Source: Nitrososphaerales archaeon
GTDB lineage: Archaea; Thermoproteota; Nitrososphaeria; Nitrososphaerales; Nitrososphaeraceae
Direction: 5' to 3'
Assembly (NCBI GenBank): GCA_029237515.1
Contig: JARBAV010000265.1
Coordinates: 1-5,925, forward strand
DNA: 5,925 nucleotides
This document shows, piece by piece, positions 1-4,928 of the stretch. The position numbers were made by a program, and so were the translations under genes. The notes beneath the pieces were generated by a model. It had not been told where the DNA came from, ran no database searches, and saw nothing but the letters and a program-made list of their open reading frames with translations. Position 1 is the stretch's first letter, and every line of letters begins with the position of its first letter.

Positions 1-1
1 A

Positions 2-388
2 CCGAGTACTAACGTATTGAGTGTCGATGCTGTCTACACAGTAAATGCTCTTGAGGTACCCAGTAGAGAGATTGTATTGCAACTCGTCGAGTACACCATA
101 GATAGACAGGATATTGATGGAAAATTACCTGCGGAAATAATTTCCAAACCACTCAGTATCACTGTACCAATAAAGACAAATCAGACCGTGAATCCTGATA
201 CGCAAGTCAGAGACGTTATATCTAGAGAATATTCGTTAAATGCGACGGAAAGGCAAAGCCTTGACATCACGATAAGAAATCTCAGTCTGGGCGTTGGGGC
301 ATTGGATGATAATCATGCTATTTCTCTGCAGCGGATAAATGCATATCAACCAGCTCCTCCCCTCACTGGTAATGCCACTTCACCTTGA
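2..388 (+). CDS. Unrecognised, probably extracellular protein, C-terminal part (5' end outside window)
   Basis: The frame is open from the first bases of the window to TGA at 386-388, so at least 128 residues are present and the true start probably lies upstream. The TTG at 17 is only the first start-like codon and has no promoter visible before it. The protein alternates short hydrophobic stretches with polar turns, has no cysteine and no obvious membrane segment, and ends in a Pro/Thr/Asn-rich tail. Counting from the TTG, it contains four N-glycosylation sequons (N55-Q-T, N75-A-T, N88-L-S, N119-A-T). This suits a beta-rich domain exported across an archaeal membrane, but the signal peptide would lie outside the window. 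I do not recognise the family. The gene runs toward the Nudix gene on the other strand, with a hairpin between them. I am confident that it is coding, because codon-like composition continues to the window edge, and not at all confident about its role. Confidence 0.7.
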   Translation, partial: PSTNVLSVDAVYTVNALEVPSREIVLQLVEYTIDRQDIDGKLPAEIISKPLSITVPIKTNQTVNPDTQVRDVISREYSLNATERQSLDITIRNLSLGVGALDDNHAISLQRINAYQPAPPLTGNATSP

Positions 389-401
389 TATTTTAAGCAC
401 A

Positions 402-436
402 TTTTTACCACCTGTTCTGAGATACGTGAACAGGTG
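402..436 (+). terminator. T-run plus 9-bp hairpin between convergent genes
   Basis: A run of five T's (402-406) begins 14 bases after the stop codon of the first gene. It is followed by a perfect 9-bp inverted repeat, CACCTGTTC (409-417) and GAACAGGTG (428-436), around a 10-base loop. Archaeal termination depends mainly on T-rich tracts, so the T-run is the likelier signal. The hairpin could insulate the convergent Nudix transcript. A 9-bp repeat of this kind can also arise by chance. Confidence 0.4.
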
Positions 437-545
437 TGTAGAATAAACTGCATCCCTAATTTCAGAATTGCGCTCCTCACTTTTAAGAATAGGACAATTT
501 AGATCCTGTAGTAGTACCCGTCGCATTGTTAGTGACATGGAGTAT

Positions 546-1097
546 CTATTCATTTAGATTGCAGCAAATAAGGTAGGCTATGAGTGTGCCAGCATTTTCA
601 ACTTTCTTGTCCTTTATTAAATCCTTCAATCGTCGTATGGGTATTGTTTCAATGTCAGTAATTACCTCTGTGGATTCGTATCTTGGCTTGTCTTTTGTTA
701 GGTCGGTTGCTTTGAAAAGATGGACTACTTGCCTTGATTTGCTTACCGAAGGGTGGTAACTATATACGTGTTCTAATAGCTCTGCAAAGTATCCTGTTTC
801 TTCTAACAATTCCCGCTTTGCAGTTGTTTGCATATTCTCTCCAGGGTTTATGTGGCCTGCGGGGAATTCTAGCAAAATCTTTTGTAGAGGATACCTGAAT
901 TGTTTAATCATAACCAAAGTATGCTGATCAAGGAAAGGCACGATTACGACTACATCGGGTGATTTGTACCAGGTATACTCTATCGTATTTCCACTACTTG
1001 ATACTTGAACCTTGTCTTGGTACAGGGTTAACCATCGATTCTCAAAGATTCGATTATTTTCGAGTGTTTTCCAGTTATCTGAAATAGTCAAGCCCAC
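546..1097 (-). CDS. Nudix hydrolase, ADP-ribose pyrophosphatase-like
   Basis: The product is a 183-residue cytoplasmic Nudix enzyme, which would hydrolyse a nucleoside diphosphate linked to another group, probably ADP-ribose or a similar nucleotide sugar, using Mg2+. The Nudix box is complete at residues 81-103: G81, E87, R95-E96, E99-E100 and G102, in the spacing GX5EX7REUXEEXG. The segment before it (QFRYPLQKILLEFPAGHI, 66-83) is typical of the ADP-ribose pyrophosphatase branch, and the length fits that family. The following loop (about residues 112-123, YSYHPSVSKSRQ) lacks the usual second proline and the acidic residue of the S-P-G-x-S-x-E pattern, so the substrate may differ. The start is GTG at 1097, because a TAG lies three codons upstream and no in-frame ATG is available. 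A TATA-like box sits about 25 bases before it, giving a leaderless mRNA. It is transcribed separately from the metallopeptidase gene upstream. Confidence 0.93.
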   Translation of the reverse strand: MGLTISDNWKTLENNRIFENRWLTLYQDKVQVSSSGNTIEYTWYKSPDVVVIVPFLDQHTLVMIKQFRYPLQKILLEFPAGHINPGENMQTTAKRELLEETGYFAELLEHVYSYHPSVSKSRQVVHLFKATDLTKDKPRYESTEVITDIETIPIRRLKDLIKDKKVENAGTLIAYLICCNLNE

Positions 1098-1114
1098 ATT
1101 CCATTTCTATTAGC

Positions 1115-1128
1115 ACGTTTAAAAACGT
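1115..1128 (-). promoter_or_regulatory. TATA-like box within a 14-base palindrome, Nudix promoter
   Basis: On the minus strand TTTTTAAA (1118-1125) is centred about 25 bases before the GTG start at 1097. This is the distance expected between an archaeal TATA box and the transcription start, so the mRNA is probably leaderless. The box lies inside the inverted repeat ACGTTT-AA-AAACGT (1115-1128). A repressor bound there would block TBP, but no such protein is identified. Confidence 0.5.
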
Positions 1129-1388
1129 CACTCAAAGTTGGTCGCAGAGGAGCTAGTGATTCAAGCATTTCTAGCCTTATGCGGCGAGGATATCATTTGT
1201 TTGGGTATTACCTAATATTTGGTTGAGACTTTGAAATAAGCGATTATTACTGAGCTATGAGTCTAGTTAATCATGAGGCTCGTCTGGTTAACGATGCCCC
1301 CCGTTTTGTTCCGTCATCCACGATTTCAGCAATTTCGACTGTTACAAACTGTGTCTGAATCCCTTCTATCTAAATCTGGAAACCCATC

Positions 1389-1760
1389 TTATTTGTTCGT
1401 CAGTACTTTTGAATATGCATCAATGAATCTTTTTGCGTACAAATTAGCATTCTTTTCTGACCCTCGGTGTACACCTCCTCTGGATCTCAGATGATGATAA
1501 AATTCGTGAAGTATAACAAAGGGATTGTAAAAGATTTCCGAATTCATAGCATAAATTCTATTTTCATTTTGAACGTAGACGGCATAAACCGTTTTCCTTT
1601 TTCCCTTGATTGTGCCTACAACGATTTCCGGAGGACAAATTTTGCACAAGTCACTCAAATCCGATAGAGCTTGTTCGGTGTCTTTATTAAGAATCTTCTG
1701 TACAATTCTTGCCATGCTCTCTTCGTCTAGCTCACCATTTGATGAAGGAGTATCGGACAT
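1389..1760 (-). CDS. Small HExxH putative metallopeptidase (ImmA/IrrE or minigluzincin-like)
   Basis: The product is a 123-residue soluble protein, probably a zinc-dependent peptidase. The motif HEFYH (H85, E86, H89) supplies two histidine ligands and the catalytic glutamate. E102, in a segment spelling E-x2-A-N-x2-A (102-109), fits the third zinc ligand in ImmA/IrrE-type gluzincins. The preceding stretch (69-84) looks like a beta strand running into the active-site helix, as in minimal gluzincins. Residues 1-40 are polar and helical, and a CxxC pair (C39, C42) sits just before the catalytic domain and might bind metal or act in redox control. There is no signal peptide or membrane segment, so it acts in the cytoplasm. 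Unlike ImmA, it has no helix-turn-helix repressor partner next to it. The start is ATG at 1760, with TTAAAATA about 28 bases upstream. The motif assignment is strong; the substrate is unknown. Confidence 0.8.
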   Translation of the reverse strand: MSDTPSSNGELDEESMARIVQKILNKDTEQALSDLSDLCKICPPEIVVGTIKGKRKTVYAVYVQNENRIYAMNSEIFYNPFVILHEFYHHLRSRGGVHRGSEKNANLYAKRFIDAYSKVLTNK

Positions 1761-1784
1761 AACTCTGCTAGATGTTTGCTTGGG

Positions 1785-1792
1785 TATTTTAA
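1785..1792 (-). promoter_or_regulatory. TATA-like box of the metallopeptidase gene
   Basis: TTAAAATA on the minus strand is centred about 28 bases before the ATG at 1760, which places transcription start at or next to the start codon. A second box, TTTAAATA (1803-1810), would give a leader of about 20 bases. Nothing in the sequence decides between them. Confidence 0.5.
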
Positions 1793-1810
1793 CCTGTTTT
1801 TCTATTTAAA

Positions 1811-2492
1811 CAAATGAGCACAAGAGATATGAACCATACTTAGCTGTTACCAGGCTCCATTTAGAATAGAAACTAGCTAGGACTCATTGGAAGCGAATGT
1901 TACTGCTAGCACCACCTCAGGTAACCATACAAATCTTGTCTCTCTATTTTGGGTATTTGAAGGAAGGTGTATGTTAAGGAAACCTACCTCAAGATAAGTT
2001 TTTGGTAAATTGAATTTCGGTTAAAATCAACCTGGCTGATTCCAGATTTTCTAATAATAGTATTCCTTTTGTTAAGACCAATATGTTCTAGAGGAGGAGA
2101 AGGGCATAAGAATCACCCAATATGTAAAATATATTAATGATTTTACTAATTTAGTTATTTTGAATATTTGCGTGTTGTAACTATGAAGCCGCTTTTAGTT
2201 TGTTGAGATTGTTTGCAAACTAAGATCCTAGATAATTAGAGTTGTAGGAGATCATATTAGGTACATCATCATATTCAGTTCAATTGACGAAATTAATAAG
2301 GCAGTAAGGTTGGAAGTAAGCGTAATAAACCAATCCAGTTTGGAGCTTCGGATATGCATAAAAAGTCATGTTGTATGGTTATAAGCTTATTAACTAATCG
2401 ACCATATTCTGAATCATTGCGTTCCGTCTGGTAATATCATGGCACAAGCAATGAATCGATAAGAAAGAACAGGATAGCTACGGGTAAGAGAA
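1811..2492. other. Gene-free block with two adjacent weak hairpins
   Basis: I find no convincing gene in about 700 bases on either strand; the longest start-to-stop frames are only about 20-30 codons. It separates the two divergent promoters of the metallopeptidase and secreted-protein genes. Two neighbouring inverted repeats are visible: TTAGTTTG (2195-2202) with CAAACTAA (2216-2223), and GATCCTA (2224-2230) with a bulged partner at 2245-2253. A 10-base palindrome, ATAAGCTTAT, lies at 2381-2390. None reaches the strength or GC content of a clear structured RNA, and no tRNA T-arm or C/D-box arrangement was found. Confidence 0.6.
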
Positions 2493-2500
2493 TTTTATAT
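2493..2500 (+). promoter_or_regulatory. TATA-like box of the secreted-protein gene
   Basis: TTTTATAT is centred about 26 bases before the GTG at 2523. This is the canonical archaeal distance for a leaderless mRNA and supports the GTG as the true start. The in-frame TAA at 2505-2507 rules out an earlier start upstream of the box. Confidence 0.6.
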
Positions 2501-2522
2501 GACATAATTTGTAACACTGAAT

Positions 2523-3098
2523 GTGAACAAGCATCTCCTAATTGGGTTCATAGTCATCATCTCGGCTTCCATCACAATCTTCTCTTTTACTTTTAATATC
2601 TCTCACGCACAGACCAACATTAATGGCAACAATTCGACGGGGCAATCATTTGCGTCGACTAACAGTACTTTTGCCTCGGCACTGGATTTGTTTGTTGTGC
2701 CAGACAGTATTGGAGGATATGGTGTGTATAAAGAACATCTACCCGATACCTTTTCTCCTGGAGAAGATATAGTGCTGTATGTGGAACCGGTTGGATTTTC
2801 ACATGAACCTGTGGAACCAACCGTGTCAAATAATGAAACTTTGTATTTGATGAATTTTACTGCTGACGTGGTAATATCTGACACTGAGGGAAATATCCTC
2901 GGGGGATTTGAGGATCTCCCAATTTCTCAGATAGTTTCGCATCATCAAAATAAGGAAATAAATCTAGTAATTACGCTATCTCAGTCACAACCTTTTCCTC
3001 CAGGTGACTACAGGCTTTTGTATACAATAAATGATGAACCCTCTGGCAATGCTTTCGAACTTGCCAAGGATGTGAGGTTCACCTCTGAAAATGGGTGA
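2523..3098 (+). CDS. Secreted protein of unknown function with predicted beta-sandwich domain
   Basis: This 191-residue protein has a Sec-type signal peptide: basic start (K3, H4), hydrophobic core (5-24) and a likely cleavage after S-H-A at residue 29. A Ser/Thr/Asn-rich linker (30-50) with three sequons follows (N36, N37, N47), then a domain of about 140 residues with two more sequons (N104, N111). The domain has the pattern G-x-Y-x-V-Y (65-69), F-x-P-G-E (77-81), L-Y-V-E-P-V-G-F (85-92), then a P-P-G-D-Y-R-L-L-Y-T segment (159-168). This alternation suggests an immunoglobulin-like sandwich; similar unnamed exported proteins occur, from memory, in soil bacteria and Thaumarchaeota. No catalytic motif, membrane anchor or cell-wall signal follows the domain, so it is probably released or held at the cell surface through partners. 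It is a single gene with its own promoter and terminator. Function is unknown. Confidence 0.85.
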   Translation: MNKHLLIGFIVIISASITIFSFTFNISHAQTNINGNNSTGQSFASTNSTFASALDLFVVPDSIGGYGVYKEHLPDTFSPGEDIVLYVEPVGFSHEPVEPTVSNNETLYLMNFTADVVISDTEGNILGGFEDLPISQIVSHHQNKEINLVITLSQSQPFPPGDYRLLYTINDEPSGNAFELAKDVRFTSENG

Positions 3099-3155
3099 TA
3101 AGGTCTGGAACTTCTAGAGATGGAATAGTCTTGTAATACTGGGAACTGCTATTTT

Positions 3156-3174
3156 CAGTAATTACTGCCTTTTT
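3156..3174 (+). terminator. Palindrome plus T-tract after the secreted-protein gene
   Basis: A perfect 12-base palindrome CAGTAATTACTG (3156-3167) is followed after two C's by five T's (3170-3174), 58 bases after the stop codon. The T-tract alone would be enough for archaeal termination. The next gene has its own promoter. Confidence 0.45.
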
Positions 3175-3200
3175 CAAGTTTATGGCGGCCCAAACGTAAG

Positions 3201-3273
3201 CTTGAGATCGATTATCCATTTAAAGGCTTATCAATTTAAATGATCCAAGTTATATCTCTTGAGATCATATGAT
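3201..3273 (+). promoter_or_regulatory. Promoter region of the coiled-coil gene with direct repeats
   Basis: Candidate TATA elements are TTATAT (3250-3255), which would give a leader of about six bases, and ATTTAAAT (3234-3241). The region holds two copies of CTTGAGATC (3201-3209 and 3258-3266), two of ATTTAAA (3218-3224 and 3234-3240) and a 10-base palindrome ATCATATGAT (3264-3273). One CTTGAGATC copy and the palindrome lie between the TATA element and the start, where a bound regulator would hinder polymerase. This is a possible operator arrangement, but no regulator is identified. Confidence 0.4.
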
Positions 3274-3284
3274 AAACACAGGAT

Positions 3285-3848
3285 ATGTCTGACATTCATC
3301 ACAATTCAGAAGCAAAAGAAGAAGAAGCGGCAGTTCCAACCGAATTAATGGGTGGACATGTTGTTACTCAAGAAATGACTCCTGTAGAAAAAATGATACC
3401 ACTTGAGGCAAGCATTAAGTCAACAGCTACTGAGGAAATGCTTCCAAAAACTGAGATAGAATCTAGACGGCAGAGCCTTCGCCTTCGAAAAACGACTCGT
3501 AGGAAACAAGCAAACGCAAAGTTAGCTCAGCTATTGCAGATAGCCAAAAGGAATGAAGTTGAGATATATGAAATGAGAAAGTCGATAGAATCCTTAGATC
3601 GTGTGGAGAAGAAGACAGCAAAAAGCAACTTGCAGTTGATAAAGCAATTTCGACTGCAGCTAGTTCAATTGCATTATCAGATGATGCGAATTCAGAAAGA
3701 CATTCGCAGAATGCGGACACCATCAGCATCAACAATGAAGATTAGAAAAATTAAGGTCCCACATGGTAAAACTACTTCTAAATTAAGGTCTAATAAAAGT
3801 GAAATACCTTCTCATGGTAAAGCTAAAAAGAGGAGGAAGTCCAAATAG
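3285..3848 (+). CDS. Coiled-coil protein with acidic head and strongly basic tail, unknown function
   Basis: The 187-residue cytoplasmic product has three zones. Residues 1-60 are acidic and Glu/Thr-rich and probably disordered. Residues 60-147 are almost free of proline and glycine, with regularly spaced Leu, Ile and Met between Arg, Lys, Glu and Gln, as expected of a long helix or coiled coil. Residues 148-187 form a tail very rich in Lys, Arg and Ser ending in KKRRKSK. There is no cysteine, signal peptide or known catalytic motif. The basic tail suggests binding to nucleic acid or another polyanion, and the acidic head might bind it within the molecule or recruit partners; this is inference from composition. 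I recall similar unnamed proteins in soil Thaumarchaeota but cannot confirm it here. The ATG at 3285 is the first in frame and follows a TATA element by about 30 bases. Confidence 0.8.
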   Translation: MSDIHHNSEAKEEEAAVPTELMGGHVVTQEMTPVEKMIPLEASIKSTATEEMLPKTEIESRRQSLRLRKTTRRKQANAKLAQLLQIAKRNEVEIYEMRKSIESLDRVEKKTAKSNLQLIKQFRLQLVQLHYQMMRIQKDIRRMRTPSASTMKIRKIKVPHGKTTSKLRSNKSEIPSHGKAKKRRKSK

Positions 3849-4107
3849 TTTCATTGAACAATTTCTTTTTCATGCATTAGTAGGCTAATGTTGTACAAAA
3901 GCTATCCCTGTACCAAGGAACAGAATATTTTTTGATCTATTCGTAAGCTCAAGCATCTGAGGAATGGATGAGCTTGCTCAAATCTAATTTCTGAATGTTT
4001 CCCCGCAAATTGGGTGCTCTTCTTATGACAGTCAATTACGACAACCTAGATTTTCGTATAACGTTTCACTATGAAACCTAATTATTAAAAGCCGAGAAGT
4101 CGATAAA
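3849..4107. other. Intergenic stretch with T-runs and a hairpin
   Basis: No gene is visible. A T-rich tract (3862-3870) just after the coiled-coil gene is its probable terminator. A second run of six T's lies at 3928-3933. An inverted repeat AAGCTCA (3945-3951) with TGAGCTT (3969-3975) could fold around a 17-base loop. The 12-mer ATATTTTTTGAT occurs at 3925-3936 and again at 4177-4188. Confidence 0.5.
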
Positions 4108-4115
4108 CTTATAAG
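4108..4115 (+). promoter_or_regulatory. TATA-like box before the possible decayed gene
   Basis: CTTATAAG is centred about 22 bases before the ATG at 4134. This is slightly short but within range for a leaderless start. It is the best-formed TATA element in the 3849-4900 interval, and the main reason to suspect that the reading frames after it were or are expressed. Confidence 0.4.
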
Positions 4116-4133
4116 TAGATTGATATGCTTTGA

Positions 4134-4425
4134 ATGTCAGATGACCTTATCCCATCAGATGGACAGATAAACAGAGATATTTTTTGATGACTGAAAAATT
4201 TACTCATATAATAAGAACAAGAGTGCTGTTAACGACTTTGCCTTAGCTGATGTCAAGATTTCTTCACGAAAACGGGAACAGGTTCGAAATATGGAACACA
4301 CTAACATACTGAAGCATAGGAGTAAGAATAATTCAAACGGCAGGAATTTAGCCTGCCGCCGGGTCATGGTTGATCTAGCCAGAATAATCCCAATAACCGG
4401 GCATATAATATACACTATCCAATAA
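4134..4425 (+). pseudogene. Possible decayed gene in three successive frames
   Basis: An ATG at 4134 opens a 17-codon frame (MSDDLIPSDGQINRDIF) that stops at TGA 4185-4187, right after a run of six T's. An ATG at 4187 overlaps that stop and opens 19 more codons to TAG at 4244. A third frame is open from 4195 to TAA at 4423-4425 and reads as a hydrophilic, Lys/Arg/Asn-rich protein; its only ATG is at 4291. Joining the pieces through two -1 shifts, one at the T-run, would give roughly 95 residues. I do not recognise the product. For a real gene: the TATA box, the reasonable residue composition, and the opposite strand reading as the Cys/Leu-rich frame typical of an antisense shadow. Against: an open stretch this short can arise by chance, no domain is recognised, and a GC-rich hairpin lies inside. 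It could also be two or three small coupled ORFs. Confidence 0.3.
4338..4358. repeat. GC-rich 7-bp hairpin inside an AT-rich stretch
   Basis: CGGCAGG (4338-4344) pairs with CCTGCCG (4352-4358) around a 7-base AT-rich loop. The stem stands out against its AT-rich surroundings and shares GGCAGG with the larger hairpin at 4709. No T-tract follows it. Confidence 0.5.
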
Positions 4426-4708
4426 AAGAGTTACAAATTTAAGCAAAGTTTGTAAAGCAATACACTTTCGATAGGCATTAATGTATAATATTGAGCAAGA
4501 TAAGGAATAGATTCATGGGCTCAATGCATTTCATTATCGAGATACTTGTCCAATAGACTATGAAGACAGGAATACACAATGACTCAAAGAGTGTCAAACG
4601 CAAAGAAGTGACGAACAAGATATCGGAATATAACCATTAGAAAAGTGAACACACAAAAGACTTATGTAAGAATATGAAGTAATAATATCCGACTGCACAA
4701 TAAGGCAG
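4426..4708. other. Intergenic stretch without a convincing gene
   Basis: Only short open frames are present. The longest plausible one on the plus strand runs from ATG 4560 to TAG 4638 (26 hydrophilic codons) and has no TATA box at the right distance. TATA-like AT-rich patches (for example around 4625-4634 and 4681-4690) could drive transcription of the hairpin region that follows, but nothing fixes a start site. Confidence 0.45.
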
Positions 4709-4767
4709 GCAGGCGCGGTACTTTCATATATTACTTTCAAAGATACGTTCACCCGCGCCTGCTTTTT
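4709..4767 (+). ncRNA. GC-rich long-loop hairpin with T-tract: structured RNA end or terminator
   Basis: GCAGGCGCGG (4709-4718) pairs perfectly with CCGCGCCTGC (4753-4762) over 10 bp, nine of them G-C, in an AT-rich region. TTTTTATTT follows at once (4763-4771), as at the 3' end of an RNA made from the plus strand. The 34-base loop contains two copies of TACTTTCA (4719-4726, 4732-4739), the second able to form a small CTTT-AAAG stem. Upstream GGCA repeats (4704-4714) allow the stem to slip. It could be a small RNA with its terminator, or the terminator of transcription from the 4134-4640 region. No known RNA family is recognised. Confidence 0.35.
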
Positions 4768-4789
4768 ATTTGATATGAAATTAAATAGT

Positions 4790-4834
4790 CTAATTATAAT
4801 TAGCATGAGATTATTTATCGTTAACGCAAATAAT
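4790..4834. repeat. Cluster of AT-rich palindromes
   Basis: CTAATTATAATTAG (4790-4803) is a perfect 14-base palindrome. Six bases later ATTATTT (4810-4816) and AAATAAT (4828-4834) flank the palindrome CGTTAACG (4819-4826). Individually these could arise by chance in AT-rich DNA. Together they sit 85-130 bases before the TATA element of the next gene and could be regulator sites or a cruciform-forming patch. Confidence 0.4.
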
Positions 4835-4918
4835 ACTACAAATTGCTGACAAATGATTTGACTGGATATCCAATATGTGGAGTATAAGTGCCGTCAGCGA
4901 TAAATAATACCAAATCTA

Positions 4919-4926
4919 TTTAAAAA
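4919..4926 (+). promoter_or_regulatory. TATA-like box that bears on the start of the next gene
   Basis: TTTAAAAA lies only a few bases before the first ATG (4929), which is too close to serve it, but is centred about 25 bases before the second in-frame ATG (4947). It therefore favours a leaderless start at 4947. A weaker patch, TAAATAAT (4901-4908), is about 24 bases before 4929 and keeps that start possible. Confidence 0.45.
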
Positions 4927-4928
4927 GT

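Noticed and set aside
1273..1494. Plus-strand open frame of 73 codons
   Set aside because: It overlaps the 3' part of the HExxH gene on the other strand, has no promoter-like box at the right distance and no recognisable domain; the minus-strand product has a clear motif.
1467..1809. Two further plus-strand frames across the metallopeptidase gene
   Set aside because: Both are antisense to a gene with a recognisable active-site motif and promoter.
2262..2278. Minus-strand CTGA followed by ATGATGA, like D' and C' boxes of a C/D RNA
   Set aside because: No matching C box upstream or D box downstream at guide-length spacing.
2354..2434. Plus-strand mini-ORF of 26 codons
   Set aside because: Too short to judge, no clear TATA box, no recognised pattern.
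2437..2505. Minus-strand 22-codon hydrophobic mini-ORF
   Set aside because: It would make a single membrane helix, but no TATA box lies about 25 bases upstream and frames this short are common by chance.
2603..2884. Minus-strand frame within the secreted-protein gene
   Set aside because: Antisense to a gene with a clear signal peptide and domain.
4281..4290. GGTTCGAAAT resembling a tRNA T-loop
   Set aside because: The flanks do not pair as a T-stem and no acceptor, D or anticodon arm fits around it.
4200..4415. Minus-strand frame of 71 codons, hydrophobic and Cys-rich
   Set aside because: It starts at GTG with no well-placed TATA box, and its Cys/Leu/Phe-rich composition is what an antisense shadow of the hydrophilic plus-strand frame would give.
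4560..4640. Plus-strand 26-codon hydrophilic mini-ORF
   Set aside because: No promoter at the right distance and no homologue recognised; kept only as part of the intergenic description.
4594..4806. Minus-strand frame of 70 codons
   Set aside because: It runs straight through the GC-rich hairpin and T-tract, lacks a TATA box at the right distance and resembles no family I know.
2078..4878. CCAATATGT present three times (2078, 2117, 4870)
   Set aside because: A 9-mer occurring three times is expected by chance in AT-rich DNA of this length, and the copies have no common position relative to genes.
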